Part shown: positions 41,850 through 49,089 of the stretch, one piece after another
How positions within the stretch are numbered: the first letter of the stretch is position 1
How the letters are laid out: each line of letters opens with the position of its first letter
Source of the DNA: Caulobacter sp. X
GTDB taxonomy: Bacteria; Pseudomonadota; Alphaproteobacteria; Caulobacterales; Caulobacteraceae
NCBI RefSeq assembly: GCF_002742635.1
Contig: NZ_PEGF01000002.1
Coordinates: forward strand, 1,426,001-1,490,000
Length of the DNA stretch: 64,000 nt
Reading direction: 5' to 3'
Position numbers and translations under genes: made by a program
The notes under the pieces: model-generated
The model's database searches: none
What the model saw: the letters and a program-made list of their open reading frames with translations, nothing else
What the model was told of the DNA's origin: nothing

Positions 41850-43310
41850 GTGACCAAAAAGAACGACGGCGAGACTGGCCGCGAAGTCCTTGTGCTGCTG
41901 GGCGGCGCGGGCGATTTGGCCCTGCGAATGCTGCTGCCTTCGCTGTACTTCCTCGAAGTCGACAGGCTGCTGCCGCATGACATGCGGATCATCGGCGTCG
42001 CGCGTCACGACCATGACGCCGACAGCTACAAGGCCTTGGTGCGCGAGCAACTGGGCAAGCGCGCGACGGTGGAGGAGGCGGCCTGGAGCCGCCTGGCCGC
42101 CCGCCTCGACTATGTGCCCGCCGACATCACCAGCGAGGACGACACCAAGAAGCTGGCCGAGCGCATCGGCGCGCACGGCGACCTCGTCATCTTCTTTTCG
42201 CTGTCGCCCAGCATTTACGGCCCGGCCTGCCAGGCGCTGCAGGCGGCTGGCCTGACGGGTCCGAGAACCCGTCTGATTCTGGAAAAGCCGCTGGGTCACG
42301 ACCTGGAGAGCTCCAAACGCACGAACGCCGCCGTGGCGTCCGTGGTCGACGAAAGCCAGGTCTTCCGGATCGACCACTATCTGGGCAAGGAGACGGTCCA
42401 GAACCTGACCGCCCTGCGCTTCGCCAACGTGCTGTTCGAGCCCCTGTGGGATCGGAACGCCATCGATCACGTGCAGATCACCATCGCCGAGACCGAGAAG
42501 GTCGGCGACCGGTGGCCCTACTACGATGAGTACGGCGCGCTGCGGGACATGGTGCAGAACCACATGCTGCAGCTCTTGTGCCTGGTCGCCATGGAGGCGC
42601 CCTCGGGCTTCGATCCGGACGCCGTTCGCGACGAGAAGGTCAAGGTGCTGCGGTGCCTGCGCCCCTTCACCAAGGAGACCGTGGCGCATGACACGGTGCG
42701 CGGCCAGTACGTGGCCGGCGTGGTCGAAGGCAGTCCCCGTCCCAGCTATGTCGAGGAAGTCGGCAAGCCGACCAAGACCGAGACCTTCGTGGCCATGAAG
42801 GTGGCGATCGAGAACTGGCGCTGGGACGGCGTGCCGTTCTTCCTGCGCACCGGCAAGAACCTGCCCGACCGCCGCACCCAGATCGTCGTCCAGTTCAAGA
42901 AGGTGCCGCACAACATCTTCGGCCCCGCCACCGACGGCGAACTGTGCGCCAACCGCCTGGTCATCGACCTACAGCCGGATGAGGACATCTCGCTGACGAT
43001 CATGAACAAGCGGCCCGGACTGTCGGAAGAGGGCATGCGCCTGCAGTCGCTGCCGCTGTCGCTGTCGTTCAGCCAGACGGGCGGTCGCCGCCGCATCGCC
43101 TATGAGAAGCTGTTCCTGGACGTCTTCCGCGGCGACAGCACCCTGTTCGTGCGTCGCGACGAGGTCGAGCAGGCCTGGCGCTTCATCGACGGTCTCTCGG
43201 CCGCCTGGGCCGAAGCCGGCATCGATCCCGCGCCGTATGCGGCTGGCACCTGGGGGCCGCAGACGGCCAACGCGCTGATCTCGCCGGGCGGCCGGTCCTG
43301 GAAGGCTTAG
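41850..43310 (+). CDS. zwf: glucose-6-phosphate 1-dehydrogenase
   Basis: 486 residues; oxidises glucose 6-phosphate to 6-phosphogluconolactone with NAD(P)+. Visible are LLGGAGDLALRMLLPSLY (nucleotide binding, usually GASGDLAxRKL, with GGAGDLA here), EKPLGHDLESS, the active-site RIDHYLGKETVQN near residues 173-185, and IDHVQITIAE. GTG 41850 (with GGAAG upstream) is the start, because the operator ends 16 bp before it and homologues begin here; a TTG at 41847 is possible. First gene of zwf-pgl-edd-glk, which covers glucose to 2-keto-3-deoxy-6-phosphogluconate. Confidence 0.96.
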   Translation: MTKKNDGETGREVLVLLGGAGDLALRMLLPSLYFLEVDRLLPHDMRIIGVARHDHDADSYKALVREQLGKRATVEEAAWSRLAARLDYVPADITSEDDTKKLAERIGAHGDLVIFFSLSPSIYGPACQALQAAGLTGPRTRLILEKPLGHDLESSKRTNAAVASVVDESQVFRIDHYLGKETVQNLTALRFANVLFEPLWDRNAIDHVQITIAETEKVGDRWPYYDEYGALRDMVQNHMLQLLCLVAMEAPSGFDPDAVRDEKVKVLRCLRPFTKETVAHDTVRGQYVAGVVEGSPRPSYVEEVGKPTKTETFVAMKVAIENWRWDGVPFFLRTGKNLPDRRTQIVVQFKKVPHNIFGPATDGELCANRLVIDLQPDEDISLTIMNKRPGLSEEGMRLQSLPLSLSFSQTGGRRRIAYEKLFLDVFRGDSTLFVRRDEVEQAWRFIDGLSAAWAEAGIDPAPYAAGTWGPQTANALISPGGRSWKA

Positions 43311-43313
43311 GCG

Positions 43314-44000
43314 ATGCCGAAACTGGAAGCCTTCGGTTCGCGCGAAGCCCTCTATGACGCCACGGCGTCGATCCTGGTCGACGCCCTGACCAACGCGGTG
43401 GCCGCGGCGGGTCGGACGGGCTTCGCCGCGACCGGCGGCACGACGCCGGCGCCCGTCTATGATCGCCTCGCCACGCTGACCGCGCCCTGGGACAAGATCA
43501 CGGTCACCCTGACCGACGAGCGCTTCGTCCCGCCGAGCGATCCCAGCAGCAACGAGGGCCTGGTGCGCCGTCACCTGCTGGTGGGCGAGGCGGCCAAGGC
43601 CGGCTTCGCGCCGCTCTACGTCGACGGCCTGAGCCACGCCGACAGCGCCCGCGCCGCCGAGGCCGGCGTCGAGGCCGCCACCCCGTTCGGCGCCGTGCTG
43701 CTGGGCGTCGGTCCCGACGGCCACTTCGCCTCGCTGTTCCCGGGCAACCCGGTCTTGGCCCAGGGCCTGGACCCGCGCTCAGACCGCCTGGTCCTGGATG
43801 TGCCGCCCAGCGACCCCGCGCCCGACATTCCGCGTCTCAGCCTGACTTTCGCCGCCCTGACTCGCACCGATTTGATCGTGCTGCTGGTCACCGGAGCGGC
43901 CAAGAAGGCGTTGTTGGAAGGCGACGTCGATCCGGCCCTGCCGGTCGCCGCCATCCTGAAGCAGGACCGCGCCAAGGTCCGCATCCTTTGGGCGGAGTAA
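43314..44000 (+). CDS. pgl: 6-phosphogluconolactonase
   Basis: 228 residues, DevB/Pgl family; hydrolyses 6-phosphogluconolactone to 6-phosphogluconate. Motifs: [18 protein letters not shown] (phosphate loop), [25 protein letters not shown], and [16 protein letters not shown] with the catalytic His. It begins 3 bp after zwf and ends 4 bp before edd, so all three are one transcript. Confidence 0.95.
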   Translation: MPKLEAFGSREALYDATASILVDALTNAVAAAGRTGFAATGGTTPAPVYDRLATLTAPWDKITVTLTDERFVPPSDPSSNEGLVRRHLLVGEAAKAGFAPLYVDGLSHADSARAAEAGVEAATPFGAVLLGVGPDGHFASLFPGNPVLAQGLDPRSDRLVLDVPPSDPAPDIPRLSLTFAALTRTDLIVLLVTGAAKKALLEGDVDPALPVAAILKQDRAKVRILWAE

Positions 44001-44004
44001 CGCC

Positions 44005-45813
44005 ATGAGCCTCAATCCCGTCATCGCAGACGTCACCACCCGCATCGTGGCGCGCAGCCAGGACAGCCGCGCGGCCTATCTGGCCAACATGCAGCGGACG
44101 ATCGACAGCCAGCCGGGCCGCGCCAAGCTGTCCTGCGCCAACTGGGCCCACGCCTTCGCCGCCTCGCCGGGCGTCGACAAGGTCCGCGCGCTCGACCCGA
44201 ACGCGCCGAACATCGGCATCGTCTCGGCCTATAACGACATGCTGTCGGCCCACCAGCCGCTGGAGGCCTATCCGGCGCTGATCAAGGACGCCGCGCGCGA
44301 GGTCGGGGCCACGGCCCAGTTCGCCGGCGGCGTGCCCGCCATGTGCGACGGCGTCACCCAAGGCCGTCCGGGCATGGAGCTGTCGCTGTTCTCGCGCGAG
44401 GTGATCGCCATGGCCACCGCCGTGGCCCTGACCCACGACGCCTTCGACGCGGCCTTGTACCTGGGCGTCTGCGACAAGATCGTGCCGGGCCTGGTGATCG
44501 GCGCCCTGACCTTCAGCCACCTGCCGGCCCTGTTCGTGCCGGCGGGGCCCATGACCTCGGGCCTGCCCAACTCGGAAAAGGCCCGCATCCGCGCCCTCTA
44601 CGCCGAGGGCAAGGTCGGCCGCGCCGAGCTGCTCGAAGCCGAGCAGGCCAGCTATCACGGCCCCGGCACCTGCACCTTCTACGGCACGGCCAACACCAAC
44701 CAGATGCTGATGGAGCTGATGGGCTTCCATCTGCCCGGCTCGGCCTTCGTGCATCCCAACACCCCGCTGCGGGAGGCCCTGGTCAAGGAGGCCGCGCGCC
44801 GCGCCGCCGCCGTCACCGCCAAGGGCAATGAGTACGTGCCGGTTGGCCGGATGATCGACGAGAAGTCGATCGTCAATGGCGTCGTCGGGCTGATGGCCAC
44901 CGGCGGCTCGACCAATCTGGCGCTGCACCTGATCGCCATGGCCCACGCCGCCGGCATCGTGCTGACGCTGGAGGATCTGGACGACATCTCGCGCGCCACG
45001 CCGCTCTTGGCCCGCGTCTATCCGAACGGTTCGGCCGACGTGAACCACTTCCAGGCCGCCGGCGGCATGGCCTTCGTGATCCGCGAGCTGCTGAAGGCTG
45101 GCCTCGTCCACGAAGACGTCCTGACCATCGCCGGCCCCGGCCTGTCGCGCTACGCTCAGGAGCCTTTCCTGGACGGCGGCGAGCTGAAATGGCGCGACGG
45201 CGCGACCGAGAGCCTGGATCCAGCCATCGTCCGTCCGGTCTCGGATCCGTTCAGCAAGGAAGGCGGCCTGCGCCTGATGGCCGGCAACCTGGGTCGCGGC
45301 GTGATGAAGATCTCGGCCGTGAAGCCCGAGCACCACGTGATCACGGCCCCGGCGGCTGTTTTCCAGGAGCAGGAGGACTTCATCGCCGCCTTCAAGCGCG
45401 GCGAGCTCGACCGCGACGTCGTCGTCGTCGTCCGCTTCCAGGGCCCGTCGGCCAACGGCATGCCGGAACTGCACAATCTGTCGCCGTCGATCTCGGTGCT
45501 GCTGGACCGCGGCTACAAGGTCGCCCTGGTCACCGACGGCCGCATGTCGGGCGCCTCGGGCAAGACGCCGGCCGCCATCCACGTGACGCCGGAAGCCGCC
45601 AAGGGCGGGCCCCTGGCCTATGTCCAGGACGGCGATGTGATCAGCGTCAACGCCGAAACCGGCGAACTCAAGATCCTGGTGGACGAGGCGACTCTGCTCG
45701 CCCGCGCGCCAGCGAACGTCCCGGCGGCCAAGCCGGGCTTTGGCAGGGAACTGTTCGGATGGATGCGAGCGGGGGTCGGCGCCGCCGACGCCGGCGCTTC
45801 CATCTTCGGGTAA
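44005..45813 (+). CDS. edd: phosphogluconate dehydratase (Entner-Doudoroff)
   Basis: 602 residues of the IlvD/Edd family; dehydrates 6-phosphogluconate to KDPG. Fe-S ligands are in [32 protein letters not shown] and [40 protein letters not shown] lies in the C-terminal swivel domain. Edd instead of dihydroxy-acid dehydratase is chosen from the context (zwf, pgl, glk) and the length. The aldolase eda is not in the window. Confidence 0.96.
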   Translation: MSLNPVIADVTTRIVARSQDSRAAYLANMQRTIDSQPGRAKLSCANWAHAFAASPGVDKVRALDPNAPNIGIVSAYNDMLSAHQPLEAYPALIKDAAREVGATAQFAGGVPAMCDGVTQGRPGMELSLFSREVIAMATAVALTHDAFDAALYLGVCDKIVPGLVIGALTFSHLPALFVPAGPMTSGLPNSEKARIRALYAEGKVGRAELLEAEQASYHGPGTCTFYGTANTNQMLMELMGFHLPGSAFVHPNTPLREALVKEAARRAAAVTAKGNEYVPVGRMIDEKSIVNGVVGLMATGGSTNLALHLIAMAHAAGIVLTLEDLDDISRATPLLARVYPNGSADVNHFQAAGGMAFVIRELLKAGLVHEDVLTIAGPGLSRYAQEPFLDGGELKWRDGATESLDPAIVRPVSDPFSKEGGLRLMAGNLGRGVMKISAVKPEHHVITAPAAVFQEQEDFIAAFKRGELDRDVVVVVRFQGPSANGMPELHNLSPSISVLLDRGYKVALVTDGRMSGASGKTPAAIHVTPEAAKGGPLAYVQDGDVISVNAETGELKILVDEATLLARAPANVPAAKPGFGRELFGWMRAGVGAADAGASIFG

Positions 45814-45827
45814 GGAAACACTAGGTC

Positions 45828-46823
45828 ATGGACGGCAATCACAGCGGGGGTCTCGGCCTCGTCGGCGACATCGGGGGCACGAACGCCCGCTTCGCCCTGG
45901 TCGAGTTCGACGGTCCGGACCCGCGCCTGATCGAGCCCACCGCCTTCAAGGGCCAGGACTACGGCACGGCCGAGGACGCCATCGAGGCCTATCTGCGCAA
46001 GGTCGGCGTCAAGCACGCCGATCAGGCGGTGGTGGCGGTGGCGGGTCCCATCGACCACGGCCAGGTCCACATGACCAACCTCGACTGGCGGATCTCGGAA
46101 GACGGCTTGCGTCGCGCTGGCGGCTTCCGCAACGCCAAGCTGATCAACGACTTCACCGCCCAGGCCCTGGCCGCGCCGCGTCTGGCGCCCAAGGACCTCC
46201 GCCAGGTCGGCGCGCTGCCGACCTCGGGGGAGGGGGATCTGGCCATCCTCGGCCCGGGCACCGGCTTCGGCGTCGCGGGTCTGGTCCGCCGCCACGGCCA
46301 CGAGATCCCTCTGGCGACCGAAGGCGGCCATGTCGCCTTCGCGCCTGTCGACGCGGTCGAGATCGAGGTGCTGCGCCTGCTGACCCAGCAACTGGACGGC
46401 GGCCGCGTCTCCGTCGAGCGCATCCTGTCGGGCCCCGGCATGGAAGACCTGCACGTCGCCCTGGGCCAGGCCGAGGGCCGCAAGGTCGACAGCCTGACCG
46501 CCAAGCAGATCACCGAACGCGCGGTCGAAGGCTGCGCCGACAGCCTGGCGACCGTGAACCGCTTCTGCGCGGTGCTGGGCTCCACCGCCGGCGACATCGC
46601 CCTGACCTTGGGCGCGCGCGGCGGCGTGTTCATCGCCGGCGGCATCGCGCCCCGGATCATCGACATCCTTGAGAAGAGCCCGTTCCGCGAGCGCTTCGAG
46701 GCCAAGGGCCGCTTGTCCAGCTTCACCCAGGCGATCCCGACCCACGTGATCCTGCATCCGCACACCGCGCTGATCGGCGCGGCGGTGGCGCTGACGCCGG
46801 AGGGCCGGGCGGCGGTTTCTTAG
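45828..46823 (+). CDS. glk: glucokinase
   Basis: 331 residues, proteobacterial Glk family; phosphorylates glucose with ATP. LVGDIGGTNARFALVEF is the phosphate-1 loop, VAGPIDHGQVHMTNLDW the connecting segment, LINDFTAQALA carries the catalytic Asp, and LGPGTGFGVAGLV the second phosphate loop; TEGGHVAFAPVD and GGVFIAGGIAPRI complete the fold. Fourth gene of the operon, 14 bp after edd. It makes the substrate of Zwf, so the operon takes free glucose to KDPG. Confidence 0.95.
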   Translation: MDGNHSGGLGLVGDIGGTNARFALVEFDGPDPRLIEPTAFKGQDYGTAEDAIEAYLRKVGVKHADQAVVAVAGPIDHGQVHMTNLDWRISEDGLRRAGGFRNAKLINDFTAQALAAPRLAPKDLRQVGALPTSGEGDLAILGPGTGFGVAGLVRRHGHEIPLATEGGHVAFAPVDAVEIEVLRLLTQQLDGGRVSVERILSGPGMEDLHVALGQAEGRKVDSLTAKQITERAVEGCADSLATVNRFCAVLGSTAGDIALTLGARGGVFIAGGIAPRIIDILEKSPFRERFEAKGRLSSFTQAIPTHVILHPHTALIGAAVALTPEGRAAVS

Positions 46824-46842
46824 GAGCCGCCCTGGCCTTGGC

Positions 46843-47601
46843 CTAGCGCGCCGCTTTCAATGCGGCCGCCCGGCCTGTCAGCAGGCGGTTGCACTGCGTG
46901 GCGTCCAGATTCATGTCACCCATCTCGTCACGGCCCTTCTGCATCCAGAAGTCGAAGTACTGGCGCGCCTTGTCCTCGACGGCCGCCGGGAACCGGTTGG
47001 GCGCGTAGAGCTCCGCGATGTAGGCGTTCGACTGGGCGCGGGTCAGGTGGGTGGCGCACACGGCGACCGCCTGCACCATGTCCGCCCCCGCGCGCATGTA
47101 GGGTGTCTGCCAGCTTGCGTAGCCCGTGGGCGTCAGGAGCGGGTCGGTAACGTCGCGCAGCAAGCTTTCGTCGCTCAAGGGCGGCCCGGAGACGATGTTG
47201 CGGCCCGCGGGGTCGTTGGCGACTTCCCGGCAGGAAGCGATGATGATCCTGGCCTGGCTACGAATATTGGCCGCCAAGGCCGCTTCGTCCTCAGCGCCCG
47301 AGCCTGACATCGCCTTAATGTCGTTCTGAGCTTGCCGCATCGCCTGGTCCATCGCGTTCTTGACGTAGGTATAGGACAGGGTCTCAGAGAAGCCCGCGCT
47401 CTGGCCGAGCGCGATGGCGGCGTTGGCATAGGCTTCCACGCGTTCCTTGTGGACGTCGAAACCGAACTCTTCGCAGATCGTCGCCCGGCCGGCGTAGCGG
47501 CCTAGCTGGTTAAGCCGCGCGACCGGATCTTGCGCGACTTGCGCGTGCGCCGAGGTCGCGGCCAGCGCCAGGGCCACGGCCAAAATCTTCCAGTTCAGCA
47601 T
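46843..47601 (-). CDS. secreted hypothetical protein
   Basis: 252 residues. The signal peptide MLNWKILAVALALAATSAHA is cleaved before QVAQDP. The mature protein is mostly helical, with four cysteines (in ATICEEFGFD, ASCREVAND, AVCATHLT and TQCNRLL) that could form disulfides in the periplasm. Start ATG 47601 has GGGGG/GAGG upstream and a proper signal peptide; a longer open frame from 47718 is disfavoured. Divergent from lacI; the lacI operator (47714-47735) lies between the two and could affect both. No family recognised. Confidence 0.8.
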   Translation of the reverse strand: MLNWKILAVALALAATSAHAQVAQDPVARLNQLGRYAGRATICEEFGFDVHKERVEAYANAAIALGQSAGFSETLSYTYVKNAMDQAMRQAQNDIKAMSGSGAEDEAALAANIRSQARIIIASCREVANDPAGRNIVSGPPLSDESLLRDVTDPLLTPTGYASWQTPYMRAGADMVQAVAVCATHLTRAQSNAYIAELYAPNRFPAAVEDKARQYFDFWMQKGRDEMGDMNLDATQCNRLLTGRAAALKAAR

Positions 47602-47713
47602 CCTCGCATCCCCCCGTACGTCACTCGCGACGCGAGGATCTGGATATCCGGCTCGATCTCTAGCTGTAAAGCGCGCCGATCTGCCGCCGCTCGGTTGCGT
47701 CGATAAAGGGATC

Positions 47714-47735
47714 GCCATGACAGCCTTGTCATGGC
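47714..47735. promoter_or_regulatory. LacI-family operator upstream of lacI
   Basis: GCCATGACA-GCCT-TGTCATGGC has 9-bp perfect inverted arms and matches the TGACA-N4-TGTCA core of the zwf site. It lies 46 bp before the lacI TTG and 113 bp before the divergent gene start, which suggests autoregulation and possible control of the secreted protein. Confidence 0.78.
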
Positions 47736-47780
47736 TAAGTACGCGCCAAACCGAACGAATAGGGGCGGCGGGGGACGGAA

Positions 47781-48800
47781 TTGAGCGCCAAGATCACGAT
47801 CCACGACGTGGCCCGCGAGAGCGGCGTCTCGATCAAGACTGTCTCGCGGGTCCTCAACCGCGAGCCCAACGTCAAGGCCGACACGCGCGATCGGGTGCAG
47901 GCGGCGGTGGCGGCGCTGAACTATCGTCCCAACATCTCGGCGCGGAGCCTGGCAGGCGCGAAGGCCTATCTGATCGGCGTCTTCTTCGACAACCCCAGCC
48001 CCGGCTACGTCACCGACGTGCAATTGGGGGCGATCGCGCAGTGTCGGCGAGAGGGCTATCACCTGATCGTCGAGCCGATCGACTCGACGGGCGATGTCGA
48101 GGAGCAGGTCTCGCCGATGCTGGCGACCCTGCGGATGGACGGGGTGATCCTGACGCCGCCGCTCAGCGACCACCCCGTCGTGCTGGCCGCGCTCGAGCGG
48201 GAAGGCGTCGCCTATGTCCGTATCGCGCCGGGCGATGACGTCGAGCGCGCGCCCTGGGTCAGCATGGACGACCGCAGGGCGGCCTACGAGATGACCAACC
48301 ACCTGATCGGACTGGGTCACCGCGACATCGGCTTCATCATTGGCCACCCCGACCACGGCGCGTCCCATCGCCGTCACCAGGGCTTCCTCGACGCCATGCG
48401 CGACGCTGGCCTGCCGGTGCGCCCGGACCGGGTGGAGCAGGGCTGGTTCTCGTTCCGCTCGGGTTTCGAAGCGGCCGAACGCCTGCTGGGCGGCGAGGAT
48501 CGCCCGACCGCGATCTTCGCCTCGAACGATGACATGGCCCTGGGCGTGATGGCGGTGGCCAACCGCATGCGCCTGGACGTGCCCGCCCAGCTGTCGATCG
48601 CGGGCTTCGACGACACGCCCGGCGCGCGGATCACCTGGCCGCAGCTGACCACCGTCCGCCAGCCCATCGCCGCCATGGCGGGGGCGGCCGCCGACATGCT
48701 GATGAGCGGCGTCGAGCATGCAGAGGGCGAGCCGCCGCCCTCGCGGTTGCTCGATTTCGAACTGGTCGTCCGTGAGTCCACCGGCAAGGCGCCCAACTAG
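47781..48800 (+). CDS. LacI-family transcriptional regulator of glucose/beta-glucoside catabolism
   Basis: 339 residues. The HTH reads ITIHDVARESGVSIKTVSRVLNREPNVKADTRDRV (residues 4-38) with the hinge NISARSLAGAKAYLIGV, followed by a periplasmic-binding-protein-like sugar domain (GLGHRDIGFIIGHPDHGASHRRHQGFLDAM, PTAIFASNDDMALGVM, IAGFDDTPGARITWPQLTTVRQP). The start is TTG 47781, with GGGGACGGA upstream. The gene sits between the glk and GH3 genes, and matching operators flank the block, so it is the likely repressor of zwf-pgl-edd-glk, itself and the GH3 unit. The inducer could be glucose, a glucose phosphate or KDPG; not decidable from sequence. Confidence 0.93.
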   Translation: MSAKITIHDVARESGVSIKTVSRVLNREPNVKADTRDRVQAAVAALNYRPNISARSLAGAKAYLIGVFFDNPSPGYVTDVQLGAIAQCRREGYHLIVEPIDSTGDVEEQVSPMLATLRMDGVILTPPLSDHPVVLAALEREGVAYVRIAPGDDVERAPWVSMDDRRAAYEMTNHLIGLGHRDIGFIIGHPDHGASHRRHQGFLDAMRDAGLPVRPDRVEQGWFSFRSGFEAAERLLGGEDRPTAIFASNDDMALGVMAVANRMRLDVPAQLSIAGFDDTPGARITWPQLTTVRQPIAAMAGAAADMLMSGVEHAEGEPPPSRLLDFELVVRESTGKAPN

Positions 48801-48833
48801 ACCTTTACTCAGGCATTTCAGATAGATTGTTCT

Positions 48834-48847
48834 TGACAGCGCTGTCC
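48834..48847 (+). promoter_or_regulatory. LacI-family operator between lacI and the GH3 gene
   Basis: TGACAGCGCTGTCC; the inner 12 bases GACAGCGCTGTC (48835-48846) are a perfect palindrome with CG-type centre. It lies 33 bp after the lacI stop and 68 bp before the small ORF. TTGACA at 48833-48838 may double as a -35 element. Confidence 0.78.
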
Positions 48848-48914
48848 ATTCGACATGAGATCGCCGGCGATCAAGACGGTCGCCCACGGAAAGGCGGCGT
48901 CAGGAGGAAACGTC

Positions 48915-48992
48915 ATGACCCCGCCTGGCCAATCCAGCGCCCGTCGCGCCGTCCTGCGCGCACGATCACTCCCCTCCAAGCGGCGCCTCTAG
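48915..48992 (+). CDS. 25-residue leader ORF upstream of the GH3 gene
   Basis: ATG 48915 follows AGGAGGAAACGTC, almost a perfect Shine-Dalgarno with good spacing. The ORF has 25 codons, six of them Arg plus one Lys, beginning MTPPGQSSARRAV and ending PSKRRL before TAG. A strong terminator starts 11 bases after the stop codon. This is the layout of an attenuator leader peptide or a small protein gene on a short transcript. There is no sequence similarity that I recognise. The encoded peptide is basic, so a function as a small protein is also possible. Confidence 0.6.
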   Translation: MTPPGQSSARRAVLRARSLPSKRRL

Positions 48993-49003
48993 TCGCTTTC
49001 TTT

Positions 49004-49047
49004 CGCTCGGCGCGGTCCTCCGCAAGCGCCGCGCCGAGCGCTTTTCT
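49004..49047 (+). terminator. intrinsic terminator between the leader ORF and the GH3 gene
   Basis: A perfect 12-bp GC-rich stem CGCTCGGCGCGG (49004-49015) / CCGCGCCGAGCG (49029-49040) has a 13-nt loop and is followed by CTTTTCTT. It stands 42 bp before the GH3 start codon, so transcripts from the operator promoter (about 200 nt) should end here unless anti-termination occurs. Confidence 0.85.
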
Positions 49048-49089
49048 TCCCAGCCTGTCGCCTTGTTAGAGGCCCTTCGAGGACCGCCT

